From NCBI GenBank assembly GCA_012517765.1, contig JAAYUI010000010.1, positions 104,558 through 168,557 of the forward strand: a DNA stretch of 64,000 nucleotides, given 5' to 3'. The stretch comes from Caldisericales bacterium. GTDB lineage: Bacteria; Caldisericota; Caldisericia; JAAYUI01. Shown here piece after piece: positions 1-9,806 of this stretch (positions within the stretch are counted from its first letter, which is position 1; every line of letters starts with the position of its first letter). A model generated the notes under the pieces. It saw only the letters and a program-made list of their open reading frames with translations. It was not told where the DNA came from and made no database searches. Made by a program: the position numbers and the translations under genes.

Positions 1-711
1 CGTAGATGCAATCTCTTCCACAGTTACGGTTCTTACTGCGTAACCATCACTTTTTTGTGCTTGTTCAAGTTTTTTGGCGGCTTCAATCAATGAATTCGGA
101 CATATAATGACTGCCTTGTTTTGAGGTTTTTCTGCCACCGAAGAGGAGGTGGCAACTGCATCAAAAACTAAATCCAGAATTGCTTTTTTGGCTATCCTGA
201 CAGTTTTCCTGTCAAAATCCAGTATCACAGGATTGAAGTAAATAGCGGCAATCTGGCCATCACTGCCATTTTCTATTTTCATGTCACCAAGTGATCCAGG
301 GAAAATCCCCTTCCACGGTCCCCTGTTCGCTTCAACAACACTTTTGCTCCAGGTTTTTGGATAGTATGGCTCAAGCTCTGGTAAAGGAATGATTTCAAAG
401 GAAAGCTCTTTTAGATAGGCTCCTTTTGGATAAAAACCTTTTGGAACCTGAATTCTTGTTGAGAAGGACGGCACCCCTGGCATTCCTACCTCAAGCATCC
501 TCGAAAGGCCGGATGTAAAAAGCTGGCCCTTAAATACAAGAACAGATTCAGGTTCTACTGAACAGTCAATCCTTTGTGAAAAACCGCCCGGATTTCCAGT
601 CAGAAGACCGCCAAGGGGGATGTCGGTTCTAAGAGGTAAATTGTGGGCTGCAAAGGCAACCCCAGGTGCCACAATAGCAAAAACCAAGATTACAGAAAAA
701 AGTTTTTTCAT
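1..711 (-). CDS. Secreted peptidase, C25 (gingipain-like) family, N-terminal part (partial, runs off the window start)
   Basis: Manual reverse-strand translation from ATG at 711 gives MKKLFSVILVFAIVAPGVAFAAHNLPLRTD... (signal peptide) and continues open to position 1. The segment NKAVIICPNSLIEAAKKLEQAQKSDGYAVRTVTVEEI resembles the start of the C25 peptidase domain. SD GGGAGGAAAATC precedes the ATG. Not in the ORF track because it is truncated. Confidence 0.6.
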   Translation of the reverse strand, partial: MKKLFSVILVFAIVAPGVAFAAHNLPLRTDIPLGGLLTGNPGGFSQRIDCSVEPESVLVFKGQLFTSGLSRMLEVGMPGVPSFSTRIQVPKGFYPKGAYLKELSFEIIPLPELEPYYPKTWSKSVVEANRGPWKGIFPGSLGDMKIENGSDGQIAAIYFNPVILDFDRKTVRIAKKAILDLVFDAVATSSSVAEKPQNKAVIICPNSLIEAAKKLEQAQKSDGYAVRTVTVEEIAST

Positions 712-728
712 GATTTTCCTCCCGGAAA

Positions 729-3047
729 TTAGGGTGTGTAGACAATCCTTAACTGCTTGGTCATTGAGTCCCAATAAACCTCGCAGTCAAGTATGTCAGT
801 AAAAAATTTAAGGGGCACAAACGTTTTTCCCTGCTTGACCACTGGCGGTGGTGCAATTTTCACAAGCTTTGTTTCACCGTTATCTTCAATGGCAACGTCA
901 GAAAAACCCACCTGGAGCGAAACAAATATCTTTCTCAAATCGAAAGATACATCAATAAAACCTTCATCAAAACTTACATTACCGCCAAAAGCCTCAGACA
1001 GGAACCTGAGCGGGACCATTGTCGCACCCTTATCTATGAATGGTGCAACTCCGAGATCAACAGTCTTTCCTCCAACTTTAGCAGTTTTTTGGCCAATTTT
1101 CAGCTCAATGTTTATTTGCTTTGGCAATTCATCTGGCGTCAGAAGTTTACAAGGGACAACGGCTGATCCAGCATTAGTTTCGATAATGATATTTTCAATA
1201 TAGGTTTTTTTGGCCATGAAATGGGCTGTACTGGCGGTCACTTTGATTACAACATCATCACCATTAATTGTCCTTGGAGAAATCGATATCCACTTCGGAA
1301 ACTTCACCAGGCTGCCAGCCAGTGACTCACCGCCAAGATTTTGTATCACAAGCTCTCTGGTTGTGTTTGTGTCCGGTTTTACTACCCCAAAATCCACCAG
1401 CTCCGGCATTATCTTCATTACCGGTGGGGCAAGCAGGAGTTCTTTGGGAAATCTGACGAGCCTCATTGCTGTTTTATCAAGAACATACAGCCAGTTGCCA
1501 AACCTAGAGACGGCAACAGGCCGCGTGAACCTGTCCAGCTCTGATGAATAATCAATCTGTTCCTGTACCGGCTTGTGTGATGACCTTATCCCGCCGCTTC
1601 TTCCAAAAGCTTTCATCACGAAACCGTTTTTGTCCAACAACTCAACTTTGTGCTGGAAAAGAACGATAAACCTTTGGGGCGAGAGCATTATGAAATCTGA
1701 AGGTTCATCAGCAAGATCGATAACATTTTCTTTGATGCCAGACTGGGAAAACACAATTATCCTGTTCTCACCGCTCACAGCTACAGCAAAATGGCCCTCC
1801 ATTGCAGATATCGCAACCGGTTTCCATGATGGGTCAGAGGCCAGCATTCCCACTTCAAATGATCCCCTAAAATGCACCACCTCGCCTTTGCCAGTCAGAA
1901 CCAGGATGGAGTCTTCCGATCCAAAAACGGAATCACAGACATTTTCTTTTTTACAAGAGAAAAGTTTTTCACCAGCCCTCGTCCTTATCTCGACACCATC
2001 AACTTTTACAATCGCCAGATTTTCTCCACCAATTGTTATCCTTTTTGGGGAATCGGTTTCAATCGAAAAAAGCTGATTGCCTTTCTGGTCCATCACCATA
2101 ACAGCGTTTCTGGCCTCGTCCGCAACATATATTCTTCCGTTGGCATCAACATCCAGGCCTGATGGCACAAAAAGGCCGGAATCATCTTTCGACACAAGAA
2201 CAGAGATCTTCCCGGTTTTGCCAACTTTTACGATTTCGTGATCAAAGAAAGAGGCAAAAACATAGCCATCTTCAAACGGAACAAATGGACAGTACCCTTC
2301 CCCAGGGTGTTTGGGTACAAAATTCGTCTTTTCAAGTTGTTTTGAATCCATACCAAAAATTTTTATCGAGTCGTCATCAAGCACGACAATCTTTTGGGAA
2401 GCATCGGTCCAGACTGAATGTGGCGAGATAAATTCACCAAAACTCTTTATTTTTGAATAGAAAGACGAGAGAATGGTGACCTTTTTGGTGCCAAGTTCCA
2501 GCACAAGAAGATTGGAGTTTTGAAGGAGATGACACTGGGCAGGCCTGTCAAGGTCCCTGATTTGCCTCCATAACCCAAAATCCTCCCCGCATATGAGCAC
2601 AGATCCAGCCTCCGGATCAGAAACATACAATTTTTTTCTGCTGTCGGTTGAAAGGCCCAAAGGCCTTTTAAGATCGACATTGCCAATCTTTGTAATTTTC
2701 TTTTTGAAGTTACCTTTAAGATCAAATACTAGGAGCGAACCAACATCTGAAATAACAATGTTTTCATCGAATATCACAAGATCTGCTGGATCCACAAAAT
2801 CATTTGGACCAGTTCCAGAACCACCAGTCCTATACCTTAGCTTGAGGTCCCTGGAGTAGGAACAAAGTTCGTTTGTACCTTTGCAGTAAACATAAAAATT
2901 GCCTTCTCTGTCAGTTTGTACAAATTTTGGGAAAAGCAATTTGTCTGCAGCTATTCCACCTTTGATAAGGGTGCCTGCTGTCTCTTGCGCAAAAACAACT
3001 GGAAACGCAAAACATAAAACAATCAGAAGCGATAGATATCTTTTCAA
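729..3047 (-). CDS. Secreted NHL/beta-propeller protein with Ig-like segment and C-terminal copper-amine-oxidase-N-like (stalk) domain
   Basis: 772 aa; signal peptide MKRYLSLLIVLCFAFPVVFA; repeated propeller motifs (GLDVDANGRIYVADEARNAVMVMD); C-terminal VGGKTVDLGVAPFIDKGATMVPLRFLSEAFG typical of Cu_amine_oxidN1. TTG start with SD GAGGAA. Confidence 0.75.
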   Translation of the reverse strand: MKRYLSLLIVLCFAFPVVFAQETAGTLIKGGIAADKLLFPKFVQTDREGNFYVYCKGTNELCSYSRDLKLRYRTGGSGTGPNDFVDPADLVIFDENIVISDVGSLLVFDLKGNFKKKITKIGNVDLKRPLGLSTDSRKKLYVSDPEAGSVLICGEDFGLWRQIRDLDRPAQCHLLQNSNLLVLELGTKKVTILSSFYSKIKSFGEFISPHSVWTDASQKIVVLDDDSIKIFGMDSKQLEKTNFVPKHPGEGYCPFVPFEDGYVFASFFDHEIVKVGKTGKISVLVSKDDSGLFVPSGLDVDANGRIYVADEARNAVMVMDQKGNQLFSIETDSPKRITIGGENLAIVKVDGVEIRTRAGEKLFSCKKENVCDSVFGSEDSILVLTGKGEVVHFRGSFEVGMLASDPSWKPVAISAMEGHFAVAVSGENRIIVFSQSGIKENVIDLADEPSDFIMLSPQRFIVLFQHKVELLDKNGFVMKAFGRSGGIRSSHKPVQEQIDYSSELDRFTRPVAVSRFGNWLYVLDKTAMRLVRFPKELLLAPPVMKIMPELVDFGVVKPDTNTTRELVIQNLGGESLAGSLVKFPKWISISPRTINGDDVVIKVTASTAHFMAKKTYIENIIIETNAGSAVVPCKLLTPDELPKQINIELKIGQKTAKVGGKTVDLGVAPFIDKGATMVPLRFLSEAFGGNVSFDEGFIDVSFDLRKIFVSLQVGFSDVAIEDNGETKLVKIAPPPVVKQGKTFVPLKFFTDILDCEVYWDSMTKQLRIVYTP

Positions 3048-3048
3048 A

Positions 3049-4914
3049 CTACTTGTTCCTCAATGTAACATTGACAGTTTTTTCATCTCCTGCAGAAACA
3101 TTTATCGTTTCCGAGTATGATTTGAACCTGGCCATCCTGACCTCTATCTTATGGGTGCCCGGCACGAGCACAATACTTGAAGGAGTTGTACCCTTTACCA
3201 AACCATCGATGTATATAAAAGCCCCTGGAACATTTGACGTTATATGAACAGTTGCAGTAGTTTTTACAGGTGGCGGTGTGGTTGGGGTGATTGATCCTGA
3301 ATTATTATTGTTTTTGCTACCGCTGTCTGGTTTTGGTGCTGTGCCGTCCTGCCCTCCGCTCTGGTTTTGGCTACCACTTCCGGTTTGACCTGAACTCGTC
3401 TTAACATATTCCATAGCCACCAGAATCAGAACTTCCTTTGATGGATTGTCTTTAGGTTTCAAAGTAATGGTGGCAGAATAGCTATTCCCGGACAAAACCT
3501 TGTCTGGGTTCACGGCCACCCTTATTTGTTTCTGTTCTTTGGGCTGGACAACAAATGGTTCCTGGTCAAAAATTATCCAGTCTCCCTTAAATGATCTCTC
3601 AATTTCGATCTCGGATTCACCATCATTAACAACAGAGATTGACGATGCCCCAGGCACTCCTGAAACTTTGCCCCAGTCAATCTTGTTTGTAAGCACTCTC
3701 ATGAGACCCTGCTTCGAAAGCTTTATGATTCCAAGATCAAGGTTTTTGCCTGACTCCATCCTGAACTGTTGTTCATGGGTCCTGTAACCACCAAGCTCGA
3801 GCCTTAGAACATACTTGCCAGGGTACAGATCTTTTATTTCAGAATCAGTATTGGACAGTTTTTTAAAATTATCATCATCGGGCCCTTTTAAAAGCACGGA
3901 TGCCCCTTTTGGTTCAGATTTCACAAATGCTGAGGCCGGACTTGGGGAGCTGAGCATAAAAAGCAAATACCCCAACCCAACAACAATCACCGATGATAGA
4001 ACGCCAATCGTTATGTTTCTTACTTTCCTTTTGAGTTTTGGATTGGACCTCGGGATTTTTTTACTCTTGACCTTTTCGCCTTTTGGCGTTTTGTAGGATT
4101 TCATTACTATATCAAGCGCCTGCACAAGTTCGTTTGGGCTCTGGAACCTGCAGTCCGGGTCCTTGGTCATCATCCTCCTGATGATCTCTACAAGACCCTC
4201 TGGTATGTCGCTGCGAAGATTTGTCAGTGGGAAAGCCTCTTTTGAGATGTGCATGTTGAGCACACCCCATGGAGTATCGGCCTCAAACGGAACTTCACCT
4301 GCAAGCATCTCGTAGAAAACAACGCCCAGGGAATACATGTCAGATCTTGAATCAACCTTGCCACCCTGTGCCTGTTCTGGTGACATGTATTCTGGTGTTC
4401 CAACAAAAGAACCTGCTGTGGTCATCGTTGCAAAATCTCTCGATTTTGCAATCCCAAAATCCATCATTTTTACCTGGCCATCAGGGGTTACCATTATGTT
4501 CTGGCTCTTTACGTCTCTGTGCGCAATTATTCCTGACCTGTAAGCTTCACCCAGGGCAAGCGCCGACTGCTTTATGTACGAAACAGCAGTCTCAACCGGC
4601 AATGGGCCTTTTTCTTCTACGACGCTGGATAGAGTTTTTCCTTCAACAAACTCTAGAACCATGAAGTAGGTATGGTCGTCATCACCAAAATCCTTGACGA
4701 TACATATGTTGGGGTGGGAAAGTTTCATGGCTGATTTTGCTTCGCGCTGGAAACGCTCGATATAATCAGCACCTTCTGTATACTGGTCCCTGAGGATTTT
4801 TAATGCAACTATTTCACCAGTTTTGATGTCTCTGGCCAGAAAAACCTCGGCCATTCCACCACCACCCACCTTGTCATAGATCTTGTATCTTTCGCCTAAT
4901 GTTTTTCCAATCAT
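3049..4914 (-). CDS. Membrane Ser/Thr protein kinase with PEGA domain
   Basis: Kinase motifs GGGGMAEVFLA, VALKIL, HRDVKSQNIMV, DFGIA, GTPEYMSPEQ; single TM (ITIGVLSSVIVVGLGYLLFML); C-terminal PEGA-like VHITSNVPGAFIYIDGLVKGTTPSSIVLVPGTHKIEV. Confidence 0.9.
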   Translation of the reverse strand: MIGKTLGERYKIYDKVGGGGMAEVFLARDIKTGEIVALKILRDQYTEGADYIERFQREAKSAMKLSHPNICIVKDFGDDDHTYFMVLEFVEGKTLSSVVEEKGPLPVETAVSYIKQSALALGEAYRSGIIAHRDVKSQNIMVTPDGQVKMMDFGIAKSRDFATMTTAGSFVGTPEYMSPEQAQGGKVDSRSDMYSLGVVFYEMLAGEVPFEADTPWGVLNMHISKEAFPLTNLRSDIPEGLVEIIRRMMTKDPDCRFQSPNELVQALDIVMKSYKTPKGEKVKSKKIPRSNPKLKRKVRNITIGVLSSVIVVGLGYLLFMLSSPSPASAFVKSEPKGASVLLKGPDDDNFKKLSNTDSEIKDLYPGKYVLRLELGGYRTHEQQFRMESGKNLDLGIIKLSKQGLMRVLTNKIDWGKVSGVPGASSISVVNDGESEIEIERSFKGDWIIFDQEPFVVQPKEQKQIRVAVNPDKVLSGNSYSATITLKPKDNPSKEVLILVAMEYVKTSSGQTGSGSQNQSGGQDGTAPKPDSGSKNNNNSGSITPTTPPPVKTTATVHITSNVPGAFIYIDGLVKGTTPSSIVLVPGTHKIEVRMARFKSYSETINVSAGDEKTVNVTLRNK

Positions 4915-7900
4915 TTGTCTCGCTCTTCCAGTGGCCTCATGGACTGATCGATTATCTCTTTAATAAATATGATATTGCTCTTCGCCTGGTTTGAAAGGGT
5001 AGTTAAATCTTCGGTATGAACAGCATCATGCGTTATCCTGTCCAGAATGTCATAAACCTGTCCTATCGGCTCTGAAATTTTTCCAAACAATTCGGTCAAA
5101 AATTCTCTTTTTTGTTTTTCAAGCTCCCTAGATGCACGATTCTCCTCAAAAAGCCTCGCATTTTCTATGGATTTGTGATGAATTTTCGTCTGGTGGAGTG
5201 CTATCGCCGCATGTGAGCAAAGCGCTTCAAAAAATTCGGCGTTTTTTCTGGAGAAATAAAATGTCGGCACCTGACTGTCAACATATATCAGTCCAAGCAT
5301 CTCATCGCCAACACGGAGTGGTGCACACATGACCGATCGGAGTGAAAGACCAACAATTGACTCCTTTGCCCTGAACTTTTCATCTGTTGCTGTGTCGGTA
5401 ACACAAACAAGCTTCCTTTCAGAAAGGGCTTTATCGGTAACAGATGTAGAAAAATCGAACTTCTCTTTGGTCAAATTTTCCTTTTTCTGGTTCCTTCCTA
5501 TCGCAAATTCAATCTTGTCAGAAGGTTTCAGGAGCATTATAAACCCTCTCTCGGCTCCAGAAACCTTTATAGCCATATCGACAACCATGGGCAAAAGTTC
5601 ATCCACATCACCAATTTGGGAAAGGGCTTTCGAAATTTCCAAAAGCATGCGCAGATTGCGGTAATCTTCGCCGTACTTTCCCAGTTCCTTATCAATTGCG
5701 AGCTCTGCATTTCTGATCTTTTTTATTTCCTTGCCCGAATTCTGCTCCTCAAAATAAAGCCTCGCCTCAGAAAGTTTTGACATGGCCCTGAAATATTCAC
5801 CCTGCCTGACAAATATATCTGCCAGTTCAATTTTCAGCAGATTGAGCTCTCTCCATTTTCTCTGACTTTCGTAAATGTCAAGCGCTTTGATATTGCATTC
5901 TTCAGCCTTTTCATATTTTTCCTGGAACACTGCAAGTGCACCACTCAGTTTCAGGTATGCTGCTTCATGAAGCTGGTCTGGAGATTCCTGCACAAGGTCC
6001 TTGAGGAGTTTCGCATATTTTCTAGCCCGCTCCAGCTCCGAGGAAAAAAGCCACATCTTGCCAAGCCTCTCGTATACCCTGCAAAGATACTCCCTGTCCT
6101 GGACATCACACAGCAACTTCTCTGCTCTTTCAAAACTTATCAGTGCCTGGTCTGCAAGATTTGCCGACAGGTAATGCTCTCCGGTATAGAACAATGCCCT
6201 TCCGACTGTTTGAAGATCAGAAACCTCTTCGGCCACCCTTCGCGACTTCTCGATTGTCATCTGGGCATCTTTTGAGAGGCCCTTCTCATAAAGTGTCGCG
6301 CCAAGATTGAAAAAAGCTCTCGCAAGATCTATTGAAGTTCCAATCTTGGCCCGAGCACAGGCCCACATCCTGAGGTGTGAAAGTGCATTTTCAATTTCCC
6401 TTTCCTGAAGGAAGAAGTTTGACGCAAGTTTGTAATACTCAGCTTTGGTGACAATATCCCAACTAGTACCTATCAAACCAACAGATTTCCTTATAAGTCT
6501 TGCAATTTTGTCGCTTTCTCCCCTGGCTTGGGCCAGCCTTAATTGCCAGAGGGCAACTTTTGCCTGGAGATTGGATTTGCCAGATTGCAAGGCAAGCTTC
6601 AGGGCATCTGCGCATGACGTTTCGGCAGACTCGAAATCGGCCATTGCCATTTGCAACCTTGACACAACAAGCAGACATGAAATTTTCAAAGAAACGTCAT
6701 CGGTGGTGGAGGCCCTGTTAATGGCAAAAGAAAGTGCTGCTGACGGATCAGTCTCGCAAAGAAAATCCAGATATGACAAAATAAGGTTGCCAGAGAGCAT
6801 TTTGTCATGGATTTCATCCACAAACGGAACCGCTTCCCTGAGATAAACCCCCGCCTTGTGCGACTTGGAAGCAACCGCTGAAATGGCTTTGCCGGCCTTG
6901 GCCACAAGAGATGGAGTATCGATCCTTTCAAATCTTTCAAGTGCTTCCTGACTTGCCTCCATTCCAAGATCACAAAAAGCAAGTTTCTCAACACAATCCT
7001 GGTGATATTTTAGCTCTTGGTCGGGTATCATCTGGATTAGTTTCGAAAGGTAAAACCTGGCTTCGCTGAAAGCAAATTGGCGGATGCATGCTGAATATGC
7101 CTGTGCAACAGCTCTAAATGCAGCAACTGGATCAGAGCCTTTGAGTGCAAGCTGCGCCATTCTTGTGACCCATTCAACATTGCATCCATCTTCGACTTCA
7201 CGCCTGAGTGCCTGATAAACTGCATCATATATGTCTTTCTTTGAGCCAATCTGCGTTGCCTGAAGCAGCGTTTCCAGGTAAATTCCATGGCCTAATGCCC
7301 AAAAAGACCCACCAGCCTCGAATCTTCTCCTTAAAAGACCTTTTGAAAGCAGCGAAAAAATGATCTTTGAAAAATACTTTGTATCAGTAGAGCTAAAAAG
7401 TTTTGTGTCTTTGAAAATTTTTTCCAGATCAACAAGCTTTGATTTTCCGCCCAGAACAGCAATACATTTTAAAGCAACAATTTCATCAGAATTCAAGCTT
7501 TCGATAATTTTAGAAACAATAAGTCTTGTTTCTCCCAATTTCTTTGTTTCCACAAATTTTCTCTCGTTAAGAGACCACTTTCCGGAAGGGTTGATAAAAA
7601 GTGAACCGTCAACAAGTGACAGTTTTACAAGTTCTTTGGTCTTCAAGATGTTCCCTTGTGAACTTTCAAAGTAATGCATCGCGATTTGCTCGGGAAATTC
7701 CGGGGAAGAGAGAAGAGACCTCAAGTAGGAAACAGTCCCGTTATAATCAAGGGGGGCCATCTGTATTCTTGTCAGGTCGTCGGCGCCAAAAAGGGACTCA
7801 AGGATTGCCTGAATGTCGCCCCTTACCTTTGTTGGAGCATAAGTTGTCACCAAAAGCATTTTGGTATCGGCCATCCCTGACTGCAAATGTCTTAAGAGTT

Positions 7901-9158
7901 CCAACATTTGAATTGATGAAGATTCCATGTCTTCAACAATTAAGACAAATGGCTGGATTTGGGACACTTCTGTCAAAAAAGACTGTATCCCTTCAAAAAA
8001 CTCCAGGGTGGCCGTTGGTATTTCAACGGCATCGAGGTCTGGAAGCCCCTTCATTCTGTCAATTACATGCTGGTAATTTTTGAGCAGAGCCGGATTCAGC
8101 GCTTTCAGGCCAGCTTCAAGGTCGCTGATGAACCTTATCATTGGTTCAAGTGGACTGAATCTCGAAGTACAAGAAGTGATCGACACCTGATTGCCAAGGA
8201 ATTGCGCCAGCGAGGCAAACTCCCTTACAAGAGCCGATTTGCCAGAACCCTCCTCGCCTTCTATGATTACAAAATGGCCCCTGGTTTTTGAATCGACAAG
8301 AAGGTCCATGAGAAATGACCGTCTTTCAGAATCTTTCTGGACCAGAACATTTTTTGAAAGACGTTCGATGGAAATTTCACCGGAAAGCTTTGGTTGCAGT
8401 TCGGAAAGTCCAAGGGCAATCTGCTGAAAAGACCTGTATGGTTCGTCCTGTGAAAGACCAAGCATCCTGGCAACAACCATTGTCAGGGGCTCTGGAACAT
8501 GGGATCTTATGGTGGCAAGATCAGGCTTCAAGCCTTCCTCAAGTTTTCCTGCATAGGCTTCGTACACCAGTTTTCCAAGTGCCACAATATCGGTGCGCTC
8601 GCTCGGATCTTTTGGCAATAATCCGCCATTCCTGAGACCCTCCCTTGGTGGCACAGCTCCAAAATCACAAATCTTGACGGAAAATGGTGTTTCAAATGGT
8701 CTGGAAACCTCCCATTGACCACCAGTGCGCCCGCCCTTCGACACTATTATGTTTTCAGGATGAATATTACCGTGGAGGAAACCATTACAATGAACGAAGT
8801 CTATCGCATCCACTACTTGCAGCAGCAACATCTGGGCGCCAACAGTGTCAATCTGCGGCAAGACAATGTCAAAGCTTTCTCCCTGTATATATGGCCTTGT
8901 GTACCATAGTTTCCCAACCTCAGTGGTCCCCACCTCCAAAACCTGTACAAGATTGGGGTGCAAAAGTTCTGTGAGCCTGTAGAGTGTAAGTTCTGCCTGT
9001 AATCTTTCATCATTGCTGGTGTAATCCCATCTTAAAACCTTGAGAACAACATCTCTGCCCTGGTTGTCTCTGGCTCTGTAGGTAATACCGGTTTCACCAA
9101 TACCAAGGATATCAGAAATTTCCAGCCCGGCAATCCTTAAATCACCATGCTCAGACAT
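4911..9158 (-). CDS. Multidomain sensor: kinase-like (probable pseudokinase), AAA ATPase, TPR repeats, GAF
   Basis: ORF 4911..9308; likely start ATG at 9158 (MSEHGDLRIAGLE, SD GGAAGGTG). Kinase-like region with HGNIHPENIIV and CDFGAV; P-loop GEEGSGKSALVREFA; TPR-type helices; GAF-like GAERGFIMLLKPSDKIEF...SVMCAPLRVGDEMLGLIYVDS. Confidence 0.8.
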   Translation of the reverse strand: MSEHGDLRIAGLEISDILGIGETGITYRARDNQGRDVVLKVLRWDYTSNDERLQAELTLYRLTELLHPNLVQVLEVGTTEVGKLWYTRPYIQGESFDIVLPQIDTVGAQMLLLQVVDAIDFVHCNGFLHGNIHPENIIVSKGGRTGGQWEVSRPFETPFSVKICDFGAVPPREGLRNGGLLPKDPSERTDIVALGKLVYEAYAGKLEEGLKPDLATIRSHVPEPLTMVVARMLGLSQDEPYRSFQQIALGLSELQPKLSGEISIERLSKNVLVQKDSERRSFLMDLLVDSKTRGHFVIIEGEEGSGKSALVREFASLAQFLGNQVSITSCTSRFSPLEPMIRFISDLEAGLKALNPALLKNYQHVIDRMKGLPDLDAVEIPTATLEFFEGIQSFLTEVSQIQPFVLIVEDMESSSIQMLELLRHLQSGMADTKMLLVTTYAPTKVRGDIQAILESLFGADDLTRIQMAPLDYNGTVSYLRSLLSSPEFPEQIAMHYFESSQGNILKTKELVKLSLVDGSLFINPSGKWSLNERKFVETKKLGETRLIVSKIIESLNSDEIVALKCIAVLGGKSKLVDLEKIFKDTKLFSSTDTKYFSKIIFSLLSKGLLRRRFEAGGSFWALGHGIYLETLLQATQIGSKKDIYDAVYQALRREVEDGCNVEWVTRMAQLALKGSDPVAAFRAVAQAYSACIRQFAFSEARFYLSKLIQMIPDQELKYHQDCVEKLAFCDLGMEASQEALERFERIDTPSLVAKAGKAISAVASKSHKAGVYLREAVPFVDEIHDKMLSGNLILSYLDFLCETDPSAALSFAINRASTTDDVSLKISCLLVVSRLQMAMADFESAETSCADALKLALQSGKSNLQAKVALWQLRLAQARGESDKIARLIRKSVGLIGTSWDIVTKAEYYKLASNFFLQEREIENALSHLRMWACARAKIGTSIDLARAFFNLGATLYEKGLSKDAQMTIEKSRRVAEEVSDLQTVGRALFYTGEHYLSANLADQALISFERAEKLLCDVQDREYLCRVYERLGKMWLFSSELERARKYAKLLKDLVQESPDQLHEAAYLKLSGALAVFQEKYEKAEECNIKALDIYESQRKWRELNLLKIELADIFVRQGEYFRAMSKLSEARLYFEEQNSGKEIKKIRNAELAIDKELGKYGEDYRNLRMLLEISKALSQIGDVDELLPMVVDMAIKVSGAERGFIMLLKPSDKIEFAIGRNQKKENLTKEKFDFSTSVTDKALSERKLVCVTDTATDEKFRAKESIVGLSLRSVMCAPLRVGDEMLGLIYVDSQVPTFYFSRKNAEFFEALCSHAAIALHQTKIHHKSIENARLFEENRASRELEKQKREFLTELFGKISEPIGQVYDILDRITHDAVHTEDLTTLSNQAKSNIIFIKEIIDQSMRPLEERDK

Positions 9159-9189
9159 GAACACCTTCCATTTGGTAGGATTAATAAAA

Positions 9190-9217
9190 ATTATAGCCCT
9201 GGAGTGAATATTTACAA
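9190..9217 (-). promoter_or_regulatory. Sigma70-type promoter of the sensor/kinase block
   Basis: Minus strand TTGTAA-N16-TATAAT, 32 nt upstream of the 9158 start. Confidence 0.5.
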
Positions 9218-9363
9218 CCTTTTCAATCTGGGCAAACACGAATAAAGCTGGCCAGTGCAACTCAATAAAACCGCAAATAATCCAAAAAACAAAAAAACAC
9301 TTGTGCAAACATAAATTTTAGGTTATCATTTCTTGGATTGATATATGAAGGAGGACTGGAGTA

Positions 9364-9798
9364 TTGCGCAGTTATTTGCCTAAGGCCAAGGAGATAGTCC
9401 TGGAGGTCCTTAACAAACTGGGTTACAGCCTGGTTGAGATACGGGAAGTTTTTGGAAGAGAAGACTATCTTGTCTCAATTGTTGTATGGAAGTCGCAGGG
9501 GATCAAAATAGATGATTGCGTGAAGATAACCAGGGCCACGTTGCCAAAACTCCAGCAGGACCCTTCCCTTCCAGACTACACAAGGCTTGAGGTTGCGTCG
9601 CCAGGCATCAACAGGCAGCTTAAAAATCCTTCAGAGTTCTCTGTTTTCAAGGGACGCATGGCAACAGTGGCAACACAGGAAAAATCGGTCACAGGAATGA
9701 TAGGAGATTCTGACGAGAATGCTGTTTTAATGGAAACCGATGGCATCTTGACCAGCATCCCGCTCCCACAAATCAAATCGGCAAAGCTAGTGGACTAG
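9364..9798 (+). CDS. rimP: Ribosome maturation factor RimP
   Basis: 144 aa with RimP-like fold motif LEVASPGINRQLKNPSEFSVFKGR; position directly upstream of nusA. TTG start, SD GGAGGACTGGAG. Confidence 0.85.
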   Translation: MRSYLPKAKEIVLEVLNKLGYSLVEIREVFGREDYLVSIVVWKSQGIKIDDCVKITRATLPKLQQDPSLPDYTRLEVASPGINRQLKNPSEFSVFKGRMATVATQEKSVTGMIGDSDENAVLMETDGILTSIPLPQIKSAKLVD

Positions 9799-9806
9799 GA
9801 GAAAAG

